Shown here: piece by piece, positions 24,401 to 31,721 of the stretch | How positions within the stretch are numbered: position 1 is the stretch's first letter | Layout: each line of letters begins with the position of its first letter | Assembly: GCA_020634375.1 (NCBI GenBank) | Contig: JACKBX010000015.1 | Coordinates: forward strand, 1 to 64,000 | DNA from: Ardenticatenaceae bacterium | GTDB taxonomy: Bacteria > Chloroflexota > Anaerolineae > Promineifilales > Promineifilaceae | DNA length: 64,000 nucleotides | Direction of reading: 5' to 3' | Notes under the pieces: model-generated | The model's database searches: none | What the model was told of the DNA's origin: nothing | The model's input: only the letters and a program-made list of their open reading frames with translations | Program-made: the position numbers and the translations under genes

Positions 24401-25096
24401 CTAACTAACTTGGTATGGTGTGCCGCCTCGCACGGCCGTTTGGTAGCGTGCCAGCAGGTCAGGGTCATCAATGGAGCCGTGATGATGGACTTGCCGCCAA
24501 CGGCCGTCTATCCGCTGGAAAATCCGGCTGGTGCGAATGGCAAGGGGAACGGCCGTGTCCCCCAATCTGAATTCGCCCCGCTCGCGCCCCACCGCATAAA
24601 ACATCTCGCCCGTTTCATGAATCGTGAAATCATAATATTCCACATACACCTGCGCCGGGCCGTTAAAAATGCGCTCATACACACCGCGAATCGCCTCCCA
24701 GCCGCGCATGATGCCACCAACCGGATTGTCCATCGCAATGTCGGCCGTGTTGGCCCAATTGTCGGCCATCATCGCCAGGTCGCCGCCATTAAATGCGGCA
24801 TAAAATTGCACCAGCGCCGCTGCCGGAAACGGCAGCTCATCGGGATTTTCTTGCCCGGTAATGACATCGGGGATGGCGGCCGGTGGGGCAGGGGATTGGC
24901 TGCGCTGCCGCCGCGCCGTCACAGTTTCGCCGCCGATGCCCCAGTTGTCGGTGTTCACTTCATCAATCAAGACAACGGTGGTTTGCGGGTTTTTGTGCAG
25001 GACATTGACCAGCAGTTGGGTTGCTCCCTGAATGAGGGCCGCTTTTTGCACGGCCGTGACGCCTTCATCAGTCACTTTAATATTCACAAATGGCAT
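24401..25096 (-). CDS. 4-oxalocrotonate tautomerase-like domain fused to NTF2-like domain
   Basis: In this 231-residue protein, residues 1-62 (MPFVNIKVTDEGVTAVQK ... QTTVVLIDEVNTDNWGIGGE) are a tautomerase-superfamily unit with the catalytic Pro directly after the initiator Met. A linker with RRQRSQSPAPPAA leads to an NTF2/SnoaL-like domain (about 100-215: LVQFYAAFNGGDLAMMAD ... FQRIDGRWRQVHHH). ATG at 25096 with AAGGAG 8 bp upstream is required for an N-terminal Pro. A perfect TetR-type palindrome lies 25 bp upstream. It probably detoxifies a small molecule under TetR control; the substrate is unknown. Confidence 0.85.
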   Translation of the reverse strand: MPFVNIKVTDEGVTAVQKAALIQGATQLLVNVLHKNPQTTVVLIDEVNTDNWGIGGETVTARRQRSQSPAPPAAIPDVITGQENPDELPFPAAALVQFYAAFNGGDLAMMADNWANTADIAMDNPVGGIMRGWEAIRGVYERIFNGPAQVYVEYYDFTIHETGEMFYAVGRERGEFRLGDTAVPLAIRTSRIFQRIDGRWRQVHHHGSIDDPDLLARYQTAVRGGTPYQVS

Positions 25097-25120
25097 TCGT
25101 TTTCTCCTTATGTTTAAGAA

Positions 25121-25138
25121 ATACCAACCGGTTGGTAT
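25121..25138. promoter_or_regulatory. TetR operator upstream of the tautomerase fusion
   Basis: The perfect palindrome ATACCAACCGGTTGGTAT recurs as ATACCAACCAGTTGGTAT at 25772-25789 before the TetR gene. It lies between the TetR stop codon and the tautomerase start. Confidence 0.85.
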
Positions 25139-25158
25139 GTATAATGGACAAAAAAATA

Positions 25159-25773
25159 TCAAGCTAACAAACAACGTAAATAGGTCTTAAACTGCTCGGC
25201 ATGGATTTGTACCAGGCTGGGATCGCCTTTTGCTTTCGCCAGAATAAGCGCCCCTTCCAACACGATGATGAAGTGAACGGCCGTCGCGTCAGGATCAAAA
25301 TCAGCGCTGGGATTCTCGGCCAGCGCCTCGCGCAAAATGGCGCTCATCAAATCGCGCCACTCATCCAGATATTGCACGGTCGTCTCTCGTATGGTCGGAT
25401 GCGATTCCGAAAGCGATTGGGCAAAATGCCCTACCAGACATCCCTGTGCCAACGTGCCGCCTTGCTGCGCTTCGTTGGCAAAAAAATCAATCAAATCAAA
25501 CGCTTTTTGCGCCGCGCTGCGTTCCGGCGCACGCGCTAACTCAGTTTGAATGCGCTGCGTGGCGTTGGCCCAGTAGTAAGCCAGCAGTTCCAACCCCAAC
25601 GCTTCCTTACTTTTGAAATAATGGAAAAAACTGCCTTTGGTGACACCCGCCGCCTCGCAAATCGCTCCCACGCTCACGGCGGCATACCCTTGAGCGAGCA
25701 TCAGCCGTTGGGCGACATCTAGCAAGTTTTTCTTTGGAGCAGGGATTGTTTGTGTTGTAGTCATTGTTTGCAT
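25159..25773 (-). CDS. TetR-family repressor
   Basis: The 204-residue protein has an N-terminal HTH (about 15-65: AICEAAGVTKGSFFHYFKSKEALGLELL) and an all-helical ligand domain with a Cys-containing GCLVGHFAQ motif, typical of AcrR/NemR-like C-terminal domains. The start ATG (25773, or 25764) sits against the operator 25772-25789. That implies autorepression and perhaps a very short or absent leader. It is transcribed toward the tautomerase fusion, with the second operator between the two genes, so one repressor probably controls both. Confidence 0.9.
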   Translation of the reverse strand: MQTMTTTQTIPAPKKNLLDVAQRLMLAQGYAAVSVGAICEAAGVTKGSFFHYFKSKEALGLELLAYYWANATQRIQTELARAPERSAAQKAFDLIDFFANEAQQGGTLAQGCLVGHFAQSLSESHPTIRETTVQYLDEWRDLMSAILREALAENPSADFDPDATAVHFIIVLEGALILAKAKGDPSLVQIHAEQFKTYLRCLLA

Positions 25774-25789
25774 ACCAACCAGTTGGTAT
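25772..25789. promoter_or_regulatory. TetR operator at the tetR start
   Basis: ATACCAACCAGTTGGTAT differs by one base from the perfect palindrome at 25121-25138. It overlaps the first base of the TetR start codon. Confidence 0.82.
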
Positions 25790-25896
25790 TGTAGCAGCGT
25801 ATTTTAATTTGGCAACCAATTTATCCATCGCACGATTTCTTTCACATCGGTATGCCCACCTTCACCAAGCTGGGTGAAACAGTGCTGCAAATACTA

Positions 25897-26364
25897 TTAG
25901 GAGTTGTCCTCGTTGGCACTAATCAGAGTGAGCAAGTGCTGGTTGAAAGCACTTGCGCCATCCCCCAACGGGTTGAAAAATTCACGGTCAATCGTTTCAA
26001 CTATAGGAACAACTTGTGCAGCCAAATCGCGCCCTTCCGGTGTGACATCTAGCGACTTGGCGCGGGTATCGGTTGGGTGGGGGTTCCGCAAAATGAGCCC
26101 CTTCTTTTCCAGCGTGCGCAGCACATTCGACGTCATCATAATGTCGGTTTTGGCATGGGTGGCAAGTTCTGCCTGCGTAATGGGCCTTTCATCATTCACA
26201 AGCCAGGTCAGTGAGGCCAGCAGCACAAATTGAGTATGGGTGAGGTTGAACGGCCGTAACCCCGCATTAATCCGCCGCTGCCACACACTAGAAACCTGCC
26301 AAAGCGAAAAACCTGGACTATCCTCTGCCTGATCAAACTGAAATACACTCTCACGATCCGTCAT
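25897..26364 (-). CDS. MarR-family transcriptional regulator
   Basis: The 155-residue protein has a winged-helix core: HTQFVLLASLTWLVNDERPITQAELATHAKTDIMMTSNVLRTLEKKGLI (recognition helix) and the wing NPHPTDTRAKSLDVTPEG with its conserved Asp-Arg. It is the last gene of the SRPBCC-EVE-marR operon and overlaps the EVE gene by 14 bp. It is the likely repressor acting at the palindrome 27246-27280. Confidence 0.9.
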   Translation of the reverse strand: MTDRESVFQFDQAEDSPGFSLWQVSSVWQRRINAGLRPFNLTHTQFVLLASLTWLVNDERPITQAELATHAKTDIMMTSNVLRTLEKKGLILRNPHPTDTRAKSLDVTPEGRDLAAQVVPIVETIDREFFNPLGDGASAFNQHLLTLISANEDNS

Positions 26365-26806
26365 AAAACACCCTTTCCGGCATCATGTGTCCGGCGATCA
26401 AGTCAAAATCAACCTGCGGGATTTCAAAAAAGCCAAAACGAAATAGATACCCCCAACGTTGTTTGTTCTCGATAAACGTTAAAAAAGGAATCAGTGGGCG
26501 GATCGGGACTTCTTCAGACGCAAAATATTCCACGTCGCGGCGATTCGGGATGAACCCGCCGCCCATATCATAGAGATAAACACTCTCGCCAATAACCCGA
26601 CCAATCGCAGTAAATGCCTGGCATTTATCCTGACCACGAAACGTCACGGTTGGTGAATAATACAATACGCCATCCCCCACACTCATCCGCTTCAGCGGCG
26701 CAGCCTTGCCATGACACGCCTGGGCAAAGCCTGCCTGAATGCCATTTTGCACATGTTCTTTGGAGGCAACGATAATCCAGTAACGAGTTCTGTTTGTACC
26801 GGGCAT
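26351..26806 (-). CDS. EVE-domain protein
   Basis: The 151-residue protein consists of one EVE domain: YWIIVASKEHVQNGIQAGFAQACHGK, then LKRMSVGDGVLYYSP and QAFTAIGRVIGE. EVE domains are PUA-like folds proposed to bind modified bases in DNA or RNA. Its start codon shares one base with the stop of the upstream SRPBCC gene (TAATG), so translation is coupled. A role as a defence component is not supported by these neighbours; regulation or stress is as likely. Confidence 0.85.
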   Translation of the reverse strand: MPGTNRTRYWIIVASKEHVQNGIQAGFAQACHGKAAPLKRMSVGDGVLYYSPTVTFRGQDKCQAFTAIGRVIGESVYLYDMGGGFIPNRRDVEYFASEEVPIRPLIPFLTFIENKQRWGYLFRFGFFEIPQVDFDLIAGHMMPERVFYDGS

Positions 26807-27225
26807 TAGTTTAACTCCTGGGCTCTTATAAGCAGTCGGGTCATTGCCTCTGGCAGCTCTTGCGCCGTCTTTTTGCCAATAACTTGTGCAAACAAAAAGC
26901 TCAAAGGGCCAGAAATTGTAACGCGATGGGTCACTTTCACGCCCCCGGCGACATCCGCCATTTCATGGGCAAACGTCATCTTTGCCAGAGGAAGTGAGGA
27001 AATATCCACAAATTCCACAAGCCGCTGACATTTTTCGATGATTGCTTCGACTTCTGGCCCGCCAACCGGCTTGAGCGTGTAACGTGTGCCCGCTTCAAAT
27101 TTCCCATTCAATTTGCACCACTCCACCTCTTTGTCCCACGTCGGCCAATTTTCTACATCTGCCCACACTTTCCAAATAGCTTCTTTTGAGACGGTTGTAA
27201 CAAGGCTGTGTTCAGTTGTCCACAT
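26806..27225 (-). CDS. SRPBCC-family (START-like) protein
   Basis: The 139-residue protein matches the polyketide-cyclase/AHSA1-like SRPBCC fold: TTVSKEAIWKVWADVENWPTWDKEVEWCKL, FEAGTRYTLKP, and a C-terminal amphipathic helix EAMTRLLIRAQEL. It is the first gene of a three-gene operon, preceded by AAGGAG and by a promoter embedded in a palindrome. The ligand is unknown. Confidence 0.85.
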   Translation of the reverse strand: MWTTEHSLVTTVSKEAIWKVWADVENWPTWDKEVEWCKLNGKFEAGTRYTLKPVGGPEVEAIIEKCQRLVEFVDISSLPLAKMTFAHEMADVAGGVKVTHRVTISGPLSFLFAQVIGKKTAQELPEAMTRLLIRAQELN

Positions 27226-27245
27226 AGTTTTGACTCCTTAACTTT

Positions 27246-27288
27246 ATAGTATATACATATATTATAAATGTATATACTATATTGTCAA
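27246..27288 (-). promoter_or_regulatory. Promoter with overlapping MarR-type palindrome
   Basis: On the minus strand TTGACA (27288-27283) and TATAAT (27266-27261) are 16 bp apart. A perfect 13-bp inverted repeat ATAGTATATACAT / ATGTATATACTAT (27246-27258 with 27268-27280) covers the spacer and the downstream side of the -10 box. This fits repression by the MarR protein of the same operon. Confidence 0.82.
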
Positions 27289-27338
27289 GAGCCTTCAGCT
27301 TTTAGAATTTGCTTACGTTGACTGGAGATTAAATACCC

Positions 27339-27443
27339 TGTAACAAAAGTAATAAACATCTCTGTCATGCCTGCGCAGACGGGAATCCAAAAGATGGATG
27401 TTTGCCTGCGCAGGCATGACGAGTTCAGAAAACTTGTGTTACA
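27339..27443. repeat. MITE/BIME-like nested inverted repeat
   Basis: The outer arms TGTAACAAAAGT and ACTTGTGTTACA (27339-27350, 27432-27443; 11 of 12 pair) enclose a perfect 15-bp inner pair GTCATGCCTGCGCAG / CTGCGCAGGCATGAC (27364-27378 with 27406-27420). The inner pair resembles the 'CATGCCTGCGCAGG' intergenic repeats scattered in many bacterial genomes. There is no coding content. Confidence 0.7.
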
Positions 27444-27478
27444 AAGTATGGAGCCTGTTGAAATTGGCTTCAACAAGT

Positions 27479-29107
27479 TCAGCCGTTAGTTTCTAACGCC
27501 TTTTGCAAAAATTGGTTGGTGAGTTTGGTAATTTCATCCAGTTCGTCATCAATGATGACAACGTGCGTGGAGTTTTCCATCCAGTACAGCTCTTTGATGT
27601 TGGAATTAGCCCCTTCCAGGATGATTTCTCCGCTTTGCGGGTCAATGGTTGCGTCGTGTCGCCCCTGAACGATCAGCAGCGGTTGCTCAATCAGCGGCAG
27701 GCGTCGCCGCACTTCGCGCCCCAGGCGGATGAGTTCAATCACGCCTTTGAGCGGGTTAACCGGGTATCCTTGCCAACGTGAATGCCCGCCTGCTTGTGGT
27801 TTGGGGATAAACTCCAAAAAGGGTGCGGCTGCGTACAGGCGGATAATGTCCGGGGTGGGCAGCGCCAGTTGAATGGCCGGGGCGTAGTTGAGCACACCGG
27901 CAATTTCCGGGTGCTGGCTGGCGAGGTAGAGGGCGATCACTGCCCCGGTGGATTCACCGCCGACAAAGACGTGTTCGCAGATGGTTGCCAGGTGTTGGTA
28001 GGTTTTTTCCGCTTCCCACAACCAATCTTGCCAGGTGACGCGGTTGAGGTCTTCGGGGAGTGTGCCGTGTCCGGGGAGCAGTGGGCCGGATACGGTGTAG
28101 CCTTTTTCGTGCAGCAGGTGGGCTAACGGCCGTACCTCAGCCGTCGTCGCCGTCAGACCATGCAGCAGCAGCACCCCCACCGGCCCCGCCTCCCAGAAAA
28201 AGGTATCGCCGGGCAGGTGCGGGTTGACGATGGGGAAGGGGTATTCTGTGCGCAGCAACGGCCGTGTCAGACAAGTCGCCCCGCCTTCCGCCTTCAGCGA
28301 AATCTCATCTCCTTTGTACGTCCAGACCTGGCAGCCAGCCGCCTCCAGCGTTGCCTGCGTGATGGGATTGTTTTCCAGCATCACACATTGGCGCGGCGCA
28401 ATGGCGAGCACATTGGTGCCCATCGTCGCAAATTCGGCTTCGGGCACCTCTACAAATTGGAAGCCGCGCTCTTGCAGCAGTTGGTACAGCGGCACAGGCA
28501 GCAGCGGCGGGTAGATCACCGCCAGATCATCAGCCACGATGCTGATCACAGACATCAAGTGCAGGCATGCATCCGGCCCCTGGTAATAAGGTAGTTGTGC
28601 GGCTATTAGTTCCACATCCGTGCCATGAAGCGCCTCTTGTAGCTGGTGGAATGCGGCGGCATTCGTGCGGAAACCTTGCCCGACGGCCAATGTCTTTTCA
28701 TCAATCCACAGCAAATCGCCCCCTTCTGCACAGGCGTCGTCGTGCAGCACGTAGTGAATGGGGATGTCCAGCGCTTCAAGCTGTGCGGCCATCGCTGCTT
28801 CTTCGCCCTGGCGCAGCGCTTTGCCCATCTTCAAAATAACCGCGCCCTGTTCGGTGATGAGCACGGGGTCGTGTACAAAGATGGCATCGGCGTGGTCGGG
28901 CAGCGGCGCGGTGTGGTAAGAAATGCGCACGCCTGCCTGCCGCAAAATTTGCACAAAGGCGTCGTGTTCCTGCTGCGCGGCGGCAAAATCTGGCACGCCG
29001 CTGTAATGCCATGCAGCGGGATCGGCGGCGGCGAAGGCCGTATCTGGGCGGCGTACCAGGACGTGTTTAAGTGGGGCAACCATACTTTGACTGCCGTAAT
29101 ATTTCAT
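27479..29107 (-). CDS. DDAH-like guanidino-modifying hydrolase fused to alpha/beta-hydrolase
   Basis: In this 542-residue protein, residues 1-290 match dimethylarginine dimethylaminohydrolase/amidinotransferase enzymes: VHDPVLITEQGAVI, CAEGGDLLWID, H183 in ACLHLMSVISIVADD and nucleophile C279 in GGATCLTRPLLR, so the triad looks intact. Residues 300-542 are a lysophospholipase/carboxylesterase-type hydrolase with LLLHGLTAT, GESTGAVIA, GRHDATIDP and STHVVIID, also complete. No gap or frameshift separates them, so this is a true fusion. The hydrolase half could act on an ester or amide made or exposed by the first half. The start at 29107 follows AGAGGTACTTC, a weak site. Confidence 0.85.
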   Translation of the reverse strand: MKYYGSQSMVAPLKHVLVRRPDTAFAAADPAAWHYSGVPDFAAAQQEHDAFVQILRQAGVRISYHTAPLPDHADAIFVHDPVLITEQGAVILKMGKALRQGEEAAMAAQLEALDIPIHYVLHDDACAEGGDLLWIDEKTLAVGQGFRTNAAAFHQLQEALHGTDVELIAAQLPYYQGPDACLHLMSVISIVADDLAVIYPPLLPVPLYQLLQERGFQFVEVPEAEFATMGTNVLAIAPRQCVMLENNPITQATLEAAGCQVWTYKGDEISLKAEGGATCLTRPLLRTEYPFPIVNPHLPGDTFFWEAGPVGVLLLHGLTATTAEVRPLAHLLHEKGYTVSGPLLPGHGTLPEDLNRVTWQDWLWEAEKTYQHLATICEHVFVGGESTGAVIALYLASQHPEIAGVLNYAPAIQLALPTPDIIRLYAAAPFLEFIPKPQAGGHSRWQGYPVNPLKGVIELIRLGREVRRRLPLIEQPLLIVQGRHDATIDPQSGEIILEGANSNIKELYWMENSTHVVIIDDELDEITKLTNQFLQKALETNG

Positions 29108-29129
29108 GAAGTACCTCTTGTTAAACGGG

Positions 29130-29912
29130 TCAGCTTGTTTCGTTTAGGGTGATGCGTTCCCCATCTGCGGGGATGATGAGCTTGTGCTGTAGGTTGGCGG
29201 CGGCAACGGCCGTTGCCAATTCCTGGCGTGTGGTGCGGCAGTGATTCAACGCCTCCAGGTGGGTGGCAATGACCTGACCGGGAGCCAGACGAATGAATTC
29301 GACGAGTTCGGGCAAGGGCATGAGGATGGGACGCCCCACGTCGAGAACGGCCGTGCCTGCGGCTAACATCGCTACGTCTGGGCGCAGCTCTTCCAGTACA
29401 CGGCGCACTTCCGGGGTCAAAACCGTATCGCCGCTGATGTACAGCGTTGGCTCGTCGGGTAGTTCGATGAAGTAGCCCACTCCTGGCCCCATGAGTTTGC
29501 CTACCAGCCCGTAGCCATGAACGGCCGTAATCGGTGTGATCTTTCCCATAAAAAAGGGAGCCGTTACGCCCGGCGTCAGCGGAATGGTGTGCAGGTGGCG
29601 GCGGCGCAGATAGCGCTTATCCAGGCGGTGGCTGTATACGGGCAGCCCCTTTTGCGCCACCCAGCGCCACCCCGCCGGGTCCAGGTGATCAAAATGCCCC
29701 CAACGACAATGTGTGATGAGAACGGCCGTTACCCCTTCCAACGCCCCATCTACATTTTCTGGCAGATCAACGGTGGGATTCATTTGTGGGCGGCGGCGAA
29801 AAAATGCGTACGGCGGCAGCGTGCCCCGTTTGCCTAACATGGGGTCTAGCAAAATACGCTGCACGCCGCTTTCAATAATCAAAGTTGCATTACGCAAGAA
29901 ATGGATATTCAC
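29130..29912 (-). CDS. MBL-fold metallohydrolase (UlaG-like)
   Basis: The 260-residue protein has an unusual metal motif spacing, ITHCRWGHFDHLD, which contains HxDH with an additional upstream His. Later metal ligands are in VYSHRLDK, YISGDTVL and ATHLEALNHC. It belongs to the beta-lactamase-like group of UlaG/NAPE-PLD type. The frame is open to 30164. GTG at 29912 is chosen because GGAGGA lies 9 bp upstream and the family N-terminus NIHFLRNATLII follows; ATG at 29945 is possible. It ends 22 bp before the DDAH-like fusion and is transcribed the same way, but lies downstream of it. Confidence 0.82.
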   Translation of the reverse strand: MNIHFLRNATLIIESGVQRILLDPMLGKRGTLPPYAFFRRRPQMNPTVDLPENVDGALEGVTAVLITHCRWGHFDHLDPAGWRWVAQKGLPVYSHRLDKRYLRRRHLHTIPLTPGVTAPFFMGKITPITAVHGYGLVGKLMGPGVGYFIELPDEPTLYISGDTVLTPEVRRVLEELRPDVAMLAAGTAVLDVGRPILMPLPELVEFIRLAPGQVIATHLEALNHCRTTRQELATAVAAANLQHKLIIPADGERITLNETS

Positions 29913-30181
29913 CGGATTCACTCCTCCAAACATCACCATTTTCATGTCTTCGCGGTGAGTGTTTTCATTGCGGAACGATTGTAACACAGGTTGGCATGGT
30001 CGGGAGATATGTTGATGATGTTTCACGCGGGGCCATTCCTGTTGTCCAGAGATTCCTGAGTAAGAGATTAATTCTCGCCAAATTTCATCCAATCTCCTTT
30101 TGCACACGTAAGCATCAATAACCGCGCCCATTATCAAGGTTTGAGGCGCACAAACTTTAAACACTTCAAAAGGAGAGAGTG

Positions 30182-31360
30182 ATGTTTAGAAAATCCCAAT
30201 TTATGTTGTTCTTTATAGTTGTACTGGCTTTGCTGCTGATCCTGGCTGCTTGTGGCGGGGAATCGCCAGCGCCTGAACCAGCAACGGCCGTACCCGTGCA
30301 AGAAGCAGAGCCAACACAGGAAGTTGTGAGTGAGGAGCCAGAACCTGAGGTGGAAGCAACGGCCGTTGCCCTGCAATTGGCTGAAAGTGGCCAACTTGGC
30401 TCCTACCTCACCGACGCTGCGGGCATGACCCTCTACACGTTTGCCAACGACGTGCCCGGCACAAGCAACTGTTACGATCAGTGTGCCGTCGCCTGGCCCC
30501 CCTTGCTGCTCGAAGAAGGCGCTGACCTGACTGCTGGCGAAGGCATTCCCGGTGAATTAGCAACCACAGAACGTGAGGATGGCGGGGAGCAGGTCACATA
30601 TAATGGCTGGCCGCTTTACTACTGGGTCAACGATGCCGCCCCTGGCGACACCACCGGTCACAACGTCAACAACATCTGGGCAGTTGCCTATCCTGATACC
30701 CTTGTCTTTTTGGGTGGCAACGACGAACTGGGGCACTTCCTGGTTGGCTCCAATGGTCTCACCCTCTATCGCTTCAACCCCGATGAATCGGGCAAGAGCA
30801 ACTGCTATGACCAATGTGCCCTCAACTGGCCGCCGCTGCTGGTTGCCGATGGCGAACGCCCCACTGGCAACGCGGGCGTGGTGGGCGAACTGGGCACAAC
30901 CACACGAGATGATGGCGACATTCAGGTGACGTACAATGGCATGCCGCTCTACTATTGGGTTAATGATGAAGCGCCGGGCGATGCAACCGGGCAAGGTGTA
31001 AACGACGTTTGGTTTGTCGTTCCTCCTTACTCAGTGCGCCTGGGCAAGACAGATGAGTTGGGCGATTTCCTGACCGGAGCAAATGGGATGACTCTCTACA
31101 CCTTTGCCATGGACGAGGAAAACACAAGTAACTGCTATGATCAATGCGCTGTAAACTGGCCGCCGCTGCTGGTTCAGGCTGGCGAGGCTCCGGTTGCCGG
31201 TTTTGGCGTGACTGGGGAATTAGGCGTCACCCAACGGGACGGCGAGACCCTCCAGGTGACGTACAATGGCATGCCGCTCTACTACTGGATCAATGACGAA
31301 GCGCCAGGGGACACAACCGGGCAAGGTGTAAACGATGTCTGGTTTGTTGCTGCTCCGTAG
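30182..31360 (+). CDS. Exported lipoprotein with three COG4315-type repeats
   Basis: The 392-residue protein has a lipoprotein signal (LLLILAACGG), a Glu/Pro-rich tether (residues 22-60), and three copies of the secreted repeat found in PF03640-type lipoproteins. Each copy has LxDxxGMTLYTFAND, SNCYDQCAxxWPPLL, GVxGELxTTxRxDG, VTYNGxPLYYWVNDxAPGDTTG and VWFV. The two Cys of CYDQC are kept in every copy. One to two copies are usual. The true start is the ATG just after GTG in AGGAGAGAGTGATG. The function of the family is unknown; electron transfer or cell-surface binding has been guessed. Confidence 0.88.
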   Translation: MFRKSQFMLFFIVVLALLLILAACGGESPAPEPATAVPVQEAEPTQEVVSEEPEPEVEATAVALQLAESGQLGSYLTDAAGMTLYTFANDVPGTSNCYDQCAVAWPPLLLEEGADLTAGEGIPGELATTEREDGGEQVTYNGWPLYYWVNDAAPGDTTGHNVNNIWAVAYPDTLVFLGGNDELGHFLVGSNGLTLYRFNPDESGKSNCYDQCALNWPPLLVADGERPTGNAGVVGELGTTTRDDGDIQVTYNGMPLYYWVNDEAPGDATGQGVNDVWFVVPPYSVRLGKTDELGDFLTGANGMTLYTFAMDEENTSNCYDQCAVNWPPLLVQAGEAPVAGFGVTGELGVTQRDGETLQVTYNGMPLYYWINDEAPGDTTGQGVNDVWFVAAP

Positions 31361-31409
31361 ATAAGTAAGTTTATTCGGTTTGATTCTGTTTAGTGGAATC
31401 ACTTGAAAG

Positions 31410-31437
31410 CAGAGGAGTGGCAAAAGCCACTCCTCTG
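31410..31437. terminator. Bidirectional terminator hairpin
   Basis: A perfect 12-bp stem CAGAGGAGTGGC / GCCACTCCTCTG with loop AAAA is followed by TTATTAATT. It lies between the converging lipoprotein gene and the 40-residue membrane peptide gene. Confidence 0.8.
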
Positions 31438-31440
31438 TTA

Positions 31441-31563
31441 TTAATTCTTGTGATTGTCTGAGGGTGATTTCTGCGAAGCTCGTTGAATCTGGGGTATCAC
31501 AACGGCGCTAATTACCAAAATGCCGATGAGTGCGAAAAAGATGATGCCTACAGGGTCCATCAT
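31441..31563 (-). CDS. Small single-span membrane protein
   Basis: The 40-residue peptide starts at ATG 31563, directly after AAAGGAGGCAAT, the strongest ribosome site in this part of the window. It begins MMDPVGIIFFALIGILVISAV, forming one membrane helix, and ends with a charged tail rich in Gln, Ser and Lys. The longer frame upstream (31641) has no such site. No family is recognised. It is divergent from the secreted protein gene at 31722. Confidence 0.68.
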   Translation of the reverse strand: MMDPVGIIFFALIGILVISAVVIPQIQRASQKSPSDNHKN

Positions 31564-31721
31564 ATTGCCTCCTTTGTGCAAGATTGAAATAAATTCTAAC
31601 TGCTTCGGAGGAGCCGGGCAAAATCCGGCAGTAGTGTCCATGTTGGGCGCAGCAAGTTGACTTTGCCCGTGCTTTGCAGCAAACTTGCGGCGCAGTTACC
31701 CAACGGTACGAGGAGGTATTT

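Noticed and set aside
26351..26806. EVE gene as part of a defence island
   Set aside because: The neighbours are a MarR regulator and an SRPBCC protein; there is no nuclease, methyltransferase or other defence gene in the surroundings.
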